A model generated the notes under the pieces. The model did no database searches and was not told where the DNA came from. It was given only the letters and a program-made list of their open reading frames with translations. Positions 54,407 to 63,351 of a DNA stretch of 64,000 nt are shown here, one piece after another. Within the stretch, counting starts at the first letter, position 1; each line of letters starts with the position of its first letter. The position numbers and the translations under genes are program-made. Origin of the DNA: Enterobacterales bacterium (GTDB taxonomy: Bacteria > Pseudomonadota > Gammaproteobacteria > Enterobacterales > Kangiellaceae). The DNA lies in the NCBI GenBank assembly GCA_030949565.1, contig JAUZSK010000079.1:44735-108734 (forward strand). Reading direction: 5' to 3'.

Positions 54407-55519
54407 ATGCGTCTAAATTCTTTAAAAAGCTTGTTTCAACCGAGCCAACAATCTGCTGACTCCCCTGCTAGCGAAGATCCCTCTCATTATCGCCGTTATT
54501 TCTTGACGTCTATTTTACTAGTGATTGCGTTAGTTACATTTATTCTATTTATATTTATTAACTGGGCACTCGGTAAAATATCATTGGTTTACTTTGATAT
54601 GTTTGCCAGCAGCTTAATCACTGTCGCACTCTACTTTTTATGGGTTAAAAAAAATGTAGAGGTTGCCTCCTGTATCAGTAGTTTGATCGTGTTTTTGTTT
54701 TTACTGGCTTTTTCCTACATCAATCAAAGTGAGAGCTTTAGTCTTGCCTGGACTTTCTGTTTTCCACTATTTGTTATCCCCTTATTAGGCCTTAAACGCG
54801 GATGTCTTGTCATCGCTTTATTTTATACACTACTGACGCCCATGGTTTATTGGGGCATTGGCAAATGGGATTACGGACAATGGGATCAAGTTTCCTTTTT
54901 ACGTTTTATTTTAATCACTAGCATTATTATATTTATTGCCTATTTCTATGAATCCACCTCGCAAAAAGCCTTTAAAGCCATTGCTATAAATCGAAAAATA
55001 GAAAAACGCTATATGCGAGAGCTTGAAACCCATTCCTACACCGATCCGTTAACTCAACTCTATAATCGAAGATATTTTGAAGATCAATTTGAAGTCGAAT
55101 ATAATAAAATTGACCGCTACAAGAACTCATTTTGCCTCATTATGGTTGATATTGACCATTTTAAGTTAATCAATGATGAAAAGGGGCACCAAGTGGGTGA
55201 CTTGCTGCTGCAAGAGTTCTCCGCACTACTCACTACAAATACGCGAAGCAGTGATATCCTATGCCGCTGGGGTGGTGAAGAATTTATGCTTCTTCTTCCC
55301 AACAGTGACCGACAAAAAGCCCTTGCCATCGCCGAAAAGCTAAGAGAAAACACCCGTTTAGAAGTTTTTTCTTGCAATGTAAAAATGACCATCAGCTTAG
55401 GCTTAATCGAAGTTTCTAACACTGAATTGAGAAAAAGAAGCATTATGAATCGAGTTGACCAAGCTTTATACCAAGCGAAATCGACGGGTCGAAATAAGGT
55501 CGTTGTCGCATCACTTTAG
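54407..55519 (+). CDS. Membrane diguanylate cyclase B
   Basis: 370 residues, the tandem paralogue of the gene before it: the same 6TM sensor layout (similar IGKWDYGQWDQVSFLRFI and IGEWDHGLWNRTAFLRYFI), intact RWGGEEFMLLLPN with I-site RSSD five residues before it. A local duplication that has since diverged. The second gene is 72 bases downstream of the first. Confidence 0.9.
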   Translation: MRLNSLKSLFQPSQQSADSPASEDPSHYRRYFLTSILLVIALVTFILFIFINWALGKISLVYFDMFASSLITVALYFLWVKKNVEVASCISSLIVFLFLLAFSYINQSESFSLAWTFCFPLFVIPLLGLKRGCLVIALFYTLLTPMVYWGIGKWDYGQWDQVSFLRFILITSIIIFIAYFYESTSQKAFKAIAINRKIEKRYMRELETHSYTDPLTQLYNRRYFEDQFEVEYNKIDRYKNSFCLIMVDIDHFKLINDEKGHQVGDLLLQEFSALLTTNTRSSDILCRWGGEEFMLLLPNSDRQKALAIAEKLRENTRLEVFSCNVKMTISLGLIEVSNTELRKRSIMNRVDQALYQAKSTGRNKVVVASL

Positions 55520-55732
55520 CACTAACCTAAGTCTAATCGCTGGACTACAAAGTACCCATTAAATCAATCGATAAACCTTTTTTATTACTCGCCTTGGTGT
55601 TTATCCTATTTAATCTCGGAAGAAATACAGATACTTGCCGAAAAACTGGATTTTTTCTGATTTTTTGCCTATTTATAAGGTACTTACTTTAAAAACCTAT
55701 TTTATCAATCGATAGGCAACAAGGATTAGCTG

Positions 55733-56341
55733 ATGAGTCAAGATAACAATGCTGCCAACACCTTTATTTCGGTCGCTCATGTGGCGTCAGAGCTATTTAA
55801 GGCTCAGTCCATTGCAGAAGAGTTATCGATCACCTCCAAAAACGCTCGCGCTTTGGCGGTGCGAGCCGGATCGACCGCCGCCGGATTTAATGAAATTACT
55901 CGATTTATCGAAGGGTTATCAAAACTCACTATTGAAGCCGCCACCAGCGTCAACACAATTGCCATATCACAAACTAAAATTGCCGCTAATTTATTTAGGA
56001 CGCATGGTTTTATCGTGCGCTTGAACAAGGTCAATTACCAAGCTAAGGAAAATCAGCCTGATATTATTGACAATATTTTTCAAAAAGTTGATAGCGAGCG
56101 GAAACAGCTTGAAAGGAAAATATCTTCTAGCCTAAGAGAACTGATTGACCGTTTGGATGAGACAAAAATGGAACTTAGAGCAACCCAAGTGGTTTCGGTG
56201 GTTTCACGGGTTGAAGCATCTCGCGCCAGCGAAGAGTTTCAAGGCTCGTTAAACTCTGTGGCGGACAAAGTTTCTAGCGCCGGTAGTCGTATTAATAGTC
56301 ATTTAGAAACCGCTCGTAAACACTTGGCTCATTTGCAGTAG
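55733..56341 (+). CDS. Helical protein resembling a chemoreceptor signalling tip
   Basis: 202 residues, soluble, predicted almost wholly helical. Residues about 34-76 (ALAVRAGSTAAGFNEI, then LSKLTIEAATSVNTI) recall the MCP hairpin tip (RAG, GF, and the downstream I/L/EA pattern), but the match is partial and no HAMP or membrane region is present. A second coiled coil follows residue 115. It may be a scaffold or a CheW/CheA-independent receptor-like module. A frame-shifted EL-rich tail may extend it to 56430. Lies between the diguanylate cyclases and the ODP-like gene. Confidence 0.5.
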   Translation: MSQDNNAANTFISVAHVASELFKAQSIAEELSITSKNARALAVRAGSTAAGFNEITRFIEGLSKLTIEAATSVNTIAISQTKIAANLFRTHGFIVRLNKVNYQAKENQPDIIDNIFQKVDSERKQLERKISSSLRELIDRLDETKMELRATQVVSVVSRVEASRASEEFQGSLNSVADKVSSAGSRINSHLETARKHLAHLQ

Positions 56342-56473
56342 AACTAGAACTTGAACTTGAACTTGACTTAGAGCTTGGCTTAGACCTAGAACAATTAACT
56401 AATAAAACTCAAACAAGTGGATTATTTTAGATATCAATTCAAATTGTCCCCTGACTAATTACAAGGAACTATT

Positions 56474-57211
56474 ATGAAAGCTATTTCACTCTACCAAAAA
56501 GGTAATCACAAATGGTATTGTTTTGGTCGTGACCCAGATCGCGATGAGAAAATCATCGATACCAATCAATATATGGTAATGAACGGTGAACAGAGCATTA
56601 TTTTAGATCCCGGTGGCATTGAATTATTTTCTCAGATGTTGACTTCGGTTCTTAGATATACCACTTTGGATGAAATCACGGCGCTATTTGCCTCACATCA
56701 AGATCCAGATATCATTTCATCGCTAGGTTTATGGGATCAATGTTTGCCTAAAGCGAAACTTTATTCTCCTTGGATCTGGGAATCTTTCTTAGCTCATTTT
56801 GGTATGAGCAATATAAAGTTTGAAGGTATACCGGATGAAGGTAGTAGTTTTCAATTAGGTAATACCAGCTTGCAGTTTATTCCCGCTCATTATCTACATT
56901 CCTCGGGAAACTTTAATGTCTATGATAAAGAAGCAAAGATATTGATGAGTGGCGATATAGGTGCTGCGCTAGACAAAGACGACGCACCCTTTTTTGTAGA
57001 AGATTTTGAGGCGCACATTCCTAAAATGGAATTTTTTCATCGCCGCTGGATGCCTTCGAATAAACCTAAGGATGATTGGATTGCAAGCGTCAGGAAACTT
57101 GATATCGAAATACTCGCACCGCAACATGGTGGACTATTTAAAGGCGAAATGGTTGGGCAGTTTCTTGACTGGTTTGAACGCTTAGACGTGGGTATTGCAC
57201 AAAATAAATAA
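56474..57211 (+). CDS. ODP-type di-iron metallo-beta-lactamase-fold protein
   Basis: 245 residues with the MBL fold of flavodiiron proteins, but no flavodoxin domain. The ligand set can be placed: SHQDPD (His75, Asp77, Asp79), PAHYLHS (His139), SGD (Asp161) and PQHGG (His218). This matches the oxygen-binding di-iron protein (ODP) family known from Treponema denticola, where it senses O2/iron for chemotaxis. An AAGGA ribosome-binding site precedes the start. Context: two diguanylate cyclases and a receptor-like protein upstream. Confidence 0.82.
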   Translation: MKAISLYQKGNHKWYCFGRDPDRDEKIIDTNQYMVMNGEQSIILDPGGIELFSQMLTSVLRYTTLDEITALFASHQDPDIISSLGLWDQCLPKAKLYSPWIWESFLAHFGMSNIKFEGIPDEGSSFQLGNTSLQFIPAHYLHSSGNFNVYDKEAKILMSGDIGAALDKDDAPFFVEDFEAHIPKMEFFHRRWMPSNKPKDDWIASVRKLDIEILAPQHGGLFKGEMVGQFLDWFERLDVGIAQNK

Positions 57212-57236
57212 CCCCCGATATCAAATAATTGGAAAT

Positions 57237-57263
57237 AAAAAAGAGCGGCTAACCGCTCTTTTT
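57237..57263. terminator. Bidirectional terminator
   Basis: AAAAAGAGCGG and CCGCTCTTTTT form a perfect stem with a CTAA loop between the convergent ODP-like gene and rlmB; it has a T run in each direction. Confidence 0.88.
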
Positions 57264-57285
57264 ATGGATAACATAGATAACTCTA

Positions 57286-58029
57286 TCAACCTTTAGCCTG
57301 TTGCCTAAGGTATTCAAATAAACAAACACCTGTTGCCACAGAGACATTGAGACTAGAGACGCTTCCCGCCATGGGGATTTAACTAGGTCATCACAGTTTT
57401 CACGTGTTAAACGCCGCATTCCACTGCCTTCTGCTCCCATCACCAATGCCATTTTTTTAGGTAAATCCATTTCATAAATGGTTTGCTGCGCTTCACCTGC
57501 GGTTCCAATAACCCAAACAAAGTGCTGCTTAAGCTGTTTGATAAAGCGTGATAAATTAGTCACTCTAACTAAAGGTACATATTCAGCAGCACCGCAGGCA
57601 ACCTTTCTAACCGTGGAATTAAGCGAAGCCGAACGGTCTTTAGGCAAGATAATAGCATCCACACCACAAGCGTCGGCGGTTCGAATACAAGCACCTAGAT
57701 TATGTGGATCGGTTACACCATCAAGGATCAGGATTAGCATTTTTGACTGTTTTTCAATCCGCTCAAATAATTCGCCCTCACTCATGCTAGCATCAATCAC
57801 TTTTACTTGAGCTAAAACACCTTGATGGTTGCCTCGAACCTTTTCATCGAGCTTTTTACGATCCATCGACTGAACTTTAATACCTACTTGAGCGGCCTTT
57901 TTTTTCAATCGCTGTTAGCGCAGTATCTTGCCTATTTTTTAATAAAAAAAGCTGGATAATATTCTGCGGACTGCGCTTTAAAAAACTTTCCACAGCGTGA
58001 ATACCAAAAATAGTGTCGGTTTGACTCAT
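57286..58029 (-). CDS. rlmB: 23S rRNA 2'-O-methyltransferase RlmB (two frameshifts)
   Basis: SpoU-family methyltransferase for G2251 of 23S rRNA. The start [20 protein letters not shown] at 58029 is in a different frame from the middle. An eight-T run (57898-57905) has an extra base, and the end needs one more A at 57378-57380 to give [20 protein letters not shown], the SAM-binding knot. Repaired, it is 247 residues (E. coli 243) and ends at 57286. It lies 21 bases downstream of rnr, as in E. coli. Confidence 0.92.
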
Positions 58030-58050
58030 GGGATAATTTTTTCTACTCGG

Positions 58051-60489
58051 TTAATTTGTTTTTTTAGACTGATTTTTTTTGCCTATCGGTTTAGCTTTTT
58101 TAGAGCTTCTACGTGGCGCTTTGCTTTTCACTTTCGGTTTATTTTTTGCTTGCGAGTCTTGCTTAGCTTTTGATTTAGACTTGGTTTTAAACTTTGACTT
58201 GTGTTTCACTCTTAGCTTTTGATCACCAGCTTCAACATCCAACAAACTAAAATCAATGCGCCGCAAATCAATATCAACCGAGGCCACTTGAATTTCAACC
58301 GCGTCACCAATAGAGAAACTCTTACCGCTACGCTCACCAACCATACGTAATTTGGACTGATCATAATGAAAATAATCATTCCCCAAATCAGTGACATGAA
58401 CCAGACCTTCAACGTAAATTTCATTGAGTCGAACAAACAATCCGAAGTTAGTCACTGTACTTACTTCACCGGTGTACTTCATACCGATATGCGACAGCAT
58501 GTACTCACATTTAAGCCAATCCATCACATCACGAGTCGCCATATCTGCGTTGCGTTCAGTGATTGAACAAGATTGTCCTATTTCGGCCAATTTGGATTGG
58601 GTATAGAGCTGCTTAACCACCAGTTTATCAGAATCACTAAAAACTTTGTCTTTAGCCACTTGGGCTTTAATAATCCGATGAACCACAAGATCAGGATATC
58701 GTCTGATAGGTGAGGTAAAATGGCTGTAGGCATCAAAAGCCAAACCAAAATGACCATCATTCACTGGCGTGTATTCAGCCTGGCTCATGGACCTTAACAA
58801 CATGATCTGAATATTTTCAGCATCTGGGCGGTCTTGAATTTGTTGCAAGAATTTTCTAAATACTTGAGGCTCAGGATCATTTCCGCCAGTTAGTGATAAA
58901 CCGAGCTGTGCTAGGTAACCACGAAAAACTTCAAGCTTTTTCTCTTTAGGACCTTGATGAACACGGAATAAACCTGGCAGCTTTTTTGCCAATAGAAATT
59001 TAGCGGTTGCTACATTGGCGCAGATCATACATTCTTCAATCAGTTTGTGCGCGTCATTACGAATAACCGGTAAAATTTTCTCAATCTTTTTATTGTCGTT
59101 AAAAACAATTCGAGTTTCGGTCGTTTCAAATTCAATCGCACCGCGATTTTTCTTTTGCTTTAAACGCGCTGTGTAGAGTTTATGCAAATCCTCAATCGGT
59201 TTAACGATCGATTTATACTCTTTTCTTAACTCACTATCTCCTTCAAGGATAGCGCCTACTTGTGTGTAAGTCATGCGTGCTTTAGAGTGCATTACAGCGG
59301 GATAAAACTGACTTTTACCCAGTTTTCCATCCCTTGCAATATTGACTTCACACACCATACAAAGTCTATCCACTTTGGGTTTAAGCGAACATAATCCGTT
59401 TGAAACCTGCTCTGGAAGCATCGGAACAACGGCGTTGGGAAAATAAACTGAATTGCCACGTTTTAAACCTTCAATATCCAACGCACTGTTAGGTTTAACA
59501 TAGTGACTGACATCAGCAATCGCAATATAGAGCTTCCAACCGCCGAGCGGTTTTGTTTTGCAATATACCGCATCATCAAAATCGCGGGCGTCTTCACCAT
59601 CGATAGTAATTAAAGGTAAATGTCGTAGGTCAACCCGTCCAGCCACTTCACTTTCGAGTACCTCGGTCGGTAGTTGCTTTAACTGCTGGTAAACCGCATC
59701 ATTCCATTCATTTCTTATACCGTATTGGGCGATTGCAATTTCAATTTCCATCCCTGGCGCAAGGTAGTCACCCAAAATTTCAACCACTCGCCCCACCGCT
59801 TGAGACTTAAAGGTTGGTCTAATCTCCAACTCGACTACCACCACTTGGCCGGATTTAGCTTTAAGTGGATCAGTTGGCGGAACCAGTATATCTTGGGTAA
59901 CTCGAGGATCTTGCGGCGTCACAAAACCAAAACCATTGTCAAAATGGTAACGTCCAACAATGCGAAGAGGTTCATCAGTTTTTAATATTTCAACAATACC
60001 GGCCTCTTTCTTGCCGTCTCGACTAAAACCCTTTTCACGGACTAATACTTTTTCACCAGAGAAGACTCGGCGCATTTCTCGCGCCGAAACAAACCAATCT
60101 TTCCCACCCTGTTCAGGACTAAAAAAACCGAAGCCATCTTTGTGGCCAATGATAGTGCCTTTGACTAAATCTAATTTATTAATCATGCCAAAAGCACGCT
60201 TGCGATCACGATGTAATTGTCCGTCAGTGACCATGGCACGTAGCCGCCGCTCCAAACCGATGATTTCTTGGTCATCCGCTATTTTTAGGCCCTGCTGTAT
60301 TTGTTCAAAGTGCAGTGGGCGCGCAGCCTTTTCTAAAAATTCTAGTATAAATTCTCGGCTAGGTATCGGGTGACTATATTTCAGCGATTCTCTTTGGTAA
60401 AAAGGATCTTTCACTCGGCTAGATTGTCGAGATTTAGAAGTTTTTTTTGCGTTCTTGGATTGGTTTGTTTTTTGTGTTTTGTTGGGCAT
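58051..60489 (-). CDS. rnr: Ribonuclease R
   Basis: Processive 3'-5' RNase of the RNB family, 812 residues. A Lys-rich N-terminus and winged helix, two cold-shock domains, the RNB catalytic domain with ITIDGEDARDFDDAVYC (metal-binding aspartates), SHYVKPNSALDIEGLKRGNS and YSHFTSPIRRYPDLVVHR, an S1 domain (GEVSTVTNFGLFVRL), and a long Lys/Ser-rich C-terminal tail. Intact. Confidence 0.97.
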   Translation of the reverse strand: MPNKTQKTNQSKNAKKTSKSRQSSRVKDPFYQRESLKYSHPIPSREFILEFLEKAARPLHFEQIQQGLKIADDQEIIGLERRLRAMVTDGQLHRDRKRAFGMINKLDLVKGTIIGHKDGFGFFSPEQGGKDWFVSAREMRRVFSGEKVLVREKGFSRDGKKEAGIVEILKTDEPLRIVGRYHFDNGFGFVTPQDPRVTQDILVPPTDPLKAKSGQVVVVELEIRPTFKSQAVGRVVEILGDYLAPGMEIEIAIAQYGIRNEWNDAVYQQLKQLPTEVLESEVAGRVDLRHLPLITIDGEDARDFDDAVYCKTKPLGGWKLYIAIADVSHYVKPNSALDIEGLKRGNSVYFPNAVVPMLPEQVSNGLCSLKPKVDRLCMVCEVNIARDGKLGKSQFYPAVMHSKARMTYTQVGAILEGDSELRKEYKSIVKPIEDLHKLYTARLKQKKNRGAIEFETTETRIVFNDNKKIEKILPVIRNDAHKLIEECMICANVATAKFLLAKKLPGLFRVHQGPKEKKLEVFRGYLAQLGLSLTGGNDPEPQVFRKFLQQIQDRPDAENIQIMLLRSMSQAEYTPVNDGHFGLAFDAYSHFTSPIRRYPDLVVHRIIKAQVAKDKVFSDSDKLVVKQLYTQSKLAEIGQSCSITERNADMATRDVMDWLKCEYMLSHIGMKYTGEVSTVTNFGLFVRLNEIYVEGLVHVTDLGNDYFHYDQSKLRMVGERSGKSFSIGDAVEIQVASVDIDLRRIDFSLLDVEAGDQKLRVKHKSKFKTKSKSKAKQDSQAKNKPKVKSKAPRRSSKKAKPIGKKNQSKKTN

Positions 60490-60694
60490 AAGGTACTTAA
60501 GGTGAATCGAGGAAGGTATAAAAGGCGAAAAAATCGCTGCTTGAACCTTATTTTACCCTATTTCTGCTAAGACTACGAACGTTTAACTGATAATCTAGGT
60601 AATTATTCTCATTTACACCACTTTATTGCAAAGGTTTGGATCTTTTGCTTGCATCCGTTGGCGAAACTACCGAAAATAATCGAATAATTCATAT

Positions 60695-60850
60695 AGACCT
60701 TTGCATAAGACTATGGCAAAAGAAAAAACGACTAAAATAATGCTGATTAAGGTGTAAAAATTAAGCTAATAGCTGGCTATTGGCAAGTTTTACAACGAAA
60801 AGCAGTGTTATTTTAGTCATTTTAGCTGTCATAGTCTTATGCAAAGGTCT
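60695..60850. mobile_element. MITE-like element with 21-bp terminal repeats
   Basis: A perfect 21-base inverted repeat (60695-60715 and 60830-60850, AGACCTTTGCATAAGACTAT plus G) bounds 156 bases. Inner arms GACTAAAATAA also pair (from 60730 and before 60820). The ends resemble those of some IS5-family elements (AGACCTTTGC). It has no coding frame and no clear target duplication. It ends 24 bases before the oligopeptidase B start. A similar GCAAAGGT at 60631 may be a fragment. Confidence 0.55.
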
Positions 60851-60874
60851 CTCACAATATAGGGATATCAATTC

Positions 60875-63127
60875 ATGGAACAGTCCACCCATTCTGGAAA
60901 TTCAATTAAAATATCTGGAAATTCAAAAAAAATAATCACTCGACATTCTTTTTTGGCAATCGTTTTTATCTCATTTGCGTCGTTCTTCTTAACCGCCTGT
61001 GATGATAAAACGCCACAATCGACCAGTAAAGACCAGCCATCAAGCTCAAGTAATAGGACACACATGCAACAAATTAAAGCTCCCGTAGCAAAAAAACAGG
61101 ATCACTGGCTAGAAGCCCATAATGATCGGCGCAACGATCCCTATTATTGGCTACGCGATGACACTCGACAAGATCCCCAGGTATTGGATTATTTGAAACA
61201 AGAAAATAACTACACCGAAAGAAACATGGTCCATACCAAAGGACTACAGAAAACCCTATTCGAAGAAATGACCGAACGCTTAGAACCCAACGAAGAAACA
61301 GTTCCAGCGCTAGAAAAAGGCTACTGGTACTGGTCAAAATTTGAAGCCGATAAAGAATATAGAATTCACCTGCGTAAAAAGGATATCCCTAATGCGAAGC
61401 AGCAGGTTATTCTGGATCAAAACCAACGTGCCAAAAATCACGACTTCTATCAACTCGCCAGTTTAGAAATTAGCCCTAATCAACAGTTGATGGCAATTGC
61501 AGAAGACAATGTATCCCGTCGCAAATATCAAGTGCGAATTCAGGATCTTTCTAGCGGCAAGTTTTTTGATGAAGTCATTAAACAGACGTCAGGCAATATT
61601 GTTTGGGCCAATGATAATAAAACCCTATTCTATGTAAAAAAACACAAAACCACACTGCTACCCTATCAAGTCTATCGGCATAAGCTCGGCAGTGATCCCG
61701 CAACCGATGTTTTGGTCTACGAAGAAAAGGATGATACTTTCTATACGGCTATTTTTAAAACCCGATCAGAAAAATTTATTGGTATCGATATTTCTTCCAC
61801 CATGAATTCTGAAGTTCGATTAATTGATGCCGACCACCCAGATTCGGCCATTAAAATATTTTTACCTCGAGAGAAAGACCATAAATATAGTGTGGACCAT
61901 ATTGGTGATTATTTTTATGCCACCAGTGATCTCAATGCTCCCAATGAAAAAATGGTTAAAGTTGCTACGGACAAGATAGGTGATAAACAACACTGGCAAC
62001 AAATAATTGCGCATAACACCGATAATCTTCTACAAGATTTTCTATTGTTTAATGACTTTTTGGTGGTCAATGAACGAACTCGCGGTGTAGAAAGAATAAC
62101 CATCAGAGATCACTCTGGTAAACTGTTAGATGAAATTCAATTTAAAGATGCTGCCTATTCCGCAGGCATTGGTAATAATCCAGATCCTAAAGCGCAAAAG
62201 ATTCGTTATAGCTATACCAGTATGACCACACCCTACTCACAGTTTGAATATAATCGAGAAGATAAATCCAGCAGCCTACTAAAACAGGATAAAATTTTAG
62301 GTGGTTTTGATTCCTCTAACTATCATAGTGAAAGATTGATGATTGATGCCCGAGATGGCTCGAAAGTACCTGTATCATTAGTCTATCGCAAAGACAAATT
62401 CACTAAAAATGGCAATAATCCAATGCTGCAATATGCCTATGGCTCCTACGGTTATACCGTCGATGCCGGATTTAGTATTTCTCGAATTAGTCTTCTTGAC
62501 CGAGGTTTTGTGTATGCCATTGCGCATATTCGCGGTGGTCAAATGCTGGGCAGGCAATGGTATGAGGATGGCAAAAAGTTACATAAGATGAATACTTTCA
62601 CCGATTTTATTGATGTCACCAAATCCTTAGTTGCACAAGGCTACGCTGATAAAAATAGAGTCTATGCAATGGGTGGCAGCGCCGGTGGTCTGCTAATGGG
62701 TGCGGTTATCAATATGGCGCCAGATCTTTATCATGGTGTGATTGCCGCAGTACCTTTTGTGGATGTGGTCACCACCATGCAAGATGAGTCGATTCCGTTG
62801 ACTACCGGAGAATATGACGAATGGGGTAATCCTGCCGATGAAGCCTATTATCGCTATATGCTTTCCTATTCACCTTATGATCAGGTCACGACACAGGACT
62901 ACCCGAATTTATTGGTGACAACAGGCCTGCATGACTCTCAGGTTCAGTATTGGGAACCCGCTAAGTGGGTGGCTAAGTTAAGAGCGTCTAAAACTGACAG
63001 TAATATTCTACTTCTCGATATCGACATGACCGCTGGCCATGGTGGTAAATCCGGACGCTATAAGGCCTATGAGGATATTGCTAAAGAATTTGCCTTTATT
63101 TTGGATTTGAATGGCATCAATCAATAA
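60875..63127 (+). CDS. Oligopeptidase B-like peptidase, lipoprotein
   Basis: S9 prolyl-oligopeptidase family, closest to oligopeptidase B (PtrB), which cuts after Arg or Lys. 750 residues. An N-terminal lipoprotein signal (FLAIVFISFASFFLTACDD) is unusual, since most family members are cytosolic. Then a beta-propeller (HNDRRNDPYYWLRDD at its start) and a catalytic domain: Ser in GGSAGGLLMG, Asp in GLHDSQVQYWEPAKW, His in AGHGGKSGRY. Followed by a strong terminator. Confidence 0.9.
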   Translation: MEQSTHSGNSIKISGNSKKIITRHSFLAIVFISFASFFLTACDDKTPQSTSKDQPSSSSNRTHMQQIKAPVAKKQDHWLEAHNDRRNDPYYWLRDDTRQDPQVLDYLKQENNYTERNMVHTKGLQKTLFEEMTERLEPNEETVPALEKGYWYWSKFEADKEYRIHLRKKDIPNAKQQVILDQNQRAKNHDFYQLASLEISPNQQLMAIAEDNVSRRKYQVRIQDLSSGKFFDEVIKQTSGNIVWANDNKTLFYVKKHKTTLLPYQVYRHKLGSDPATDVLVYEEKDDTFYTAIFKTRSEKFIGIDISSTMNSEVRLIDADHPDSAIKIFLPREKDHKYSVDHIGDYFYATSDLNAPNEKMVKVATDKIGDKQHWQQIIAHNTDNLLQDFLLFNDFLVVNERTRGVERITIRDHSGKLLDEIQFKDAAYSAGIGNNPDPKAQKIRYSYTSMTTPYSQFEYNREDKSSSLLKQDKILGGFDSSNYHSERLMIDARDGSKVPVSLVYRKDKFTKNGNNPMLQYAYGSYGYTVDAGFSISRISLLDRGFVYAIAHIRGGQMLGRQWYEDGKKLHKMNTFTDFIDVTKSLVAQGYADKNRVYAMGGSAGGLLMGAVINMAPDLYHGVIAAVPFVDVVTTMQDESIPLTTGEYDEWGNPADEAYYRYMLSYSPYDQVTTQDYPNLLVTTGLHDSQVQYWEPAKWVAKLRASKTDSNILLLDIDMTAGHGGKSGRYKAYEDIAKEFAFILDLNGINQ

Positions 63128-63134
63128 TAATCAC

Positions 63135-63160
63135 GCCGGTATTTCTATACCGGCTTTTTT
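63135..63160 (+). terminator. Terminator of the oligopeptidase B gene
   Basis: Stem GCCGGTAT / ATACCGGC with a 4-base loop and a TTTTTT run. Confidence 0.85.
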
Positions 63161-63248
63161 CTTTGACTTTTATACCCGCTAGAATTTTATGTGTGCGCGA
63201 AACACTGCTAAGCGATAGCAATGATTAAATAAGTACAACAAAAAAGGT

Positions 63249-63292
63249 TTGATTATTGACCTAACTGGCCTTATATTAGAAGTATCTAAACA
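63249..63292 (+). promoter_or_regulatory. Promoter and operator-like site of the SQR gene
   Basis: -35 TTGATT (63249-63254), 17-base spacer, -10 TATATT (63272-63277). ATATTAG, six bases, CTAAACA (63273-63292) overlaps the -10, matching the operator-like repeat before the rhodanese gene in its whole left arm and four of seven bases of the right arm. Confidence 0.55.
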
Positions 63293-63351
63293 ATCCGGTA
63301 TCCAATGTATTTGCCTGGTTTTCTAATTCAATGTAATAAAGGAGAATTAAA

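Noticed and set aside
59725-60373. Plus-strand reading frames opposite rnr
   Set aside because: Antisense shadows of the RNase R gene, whose motifs are intact on the minus strand.
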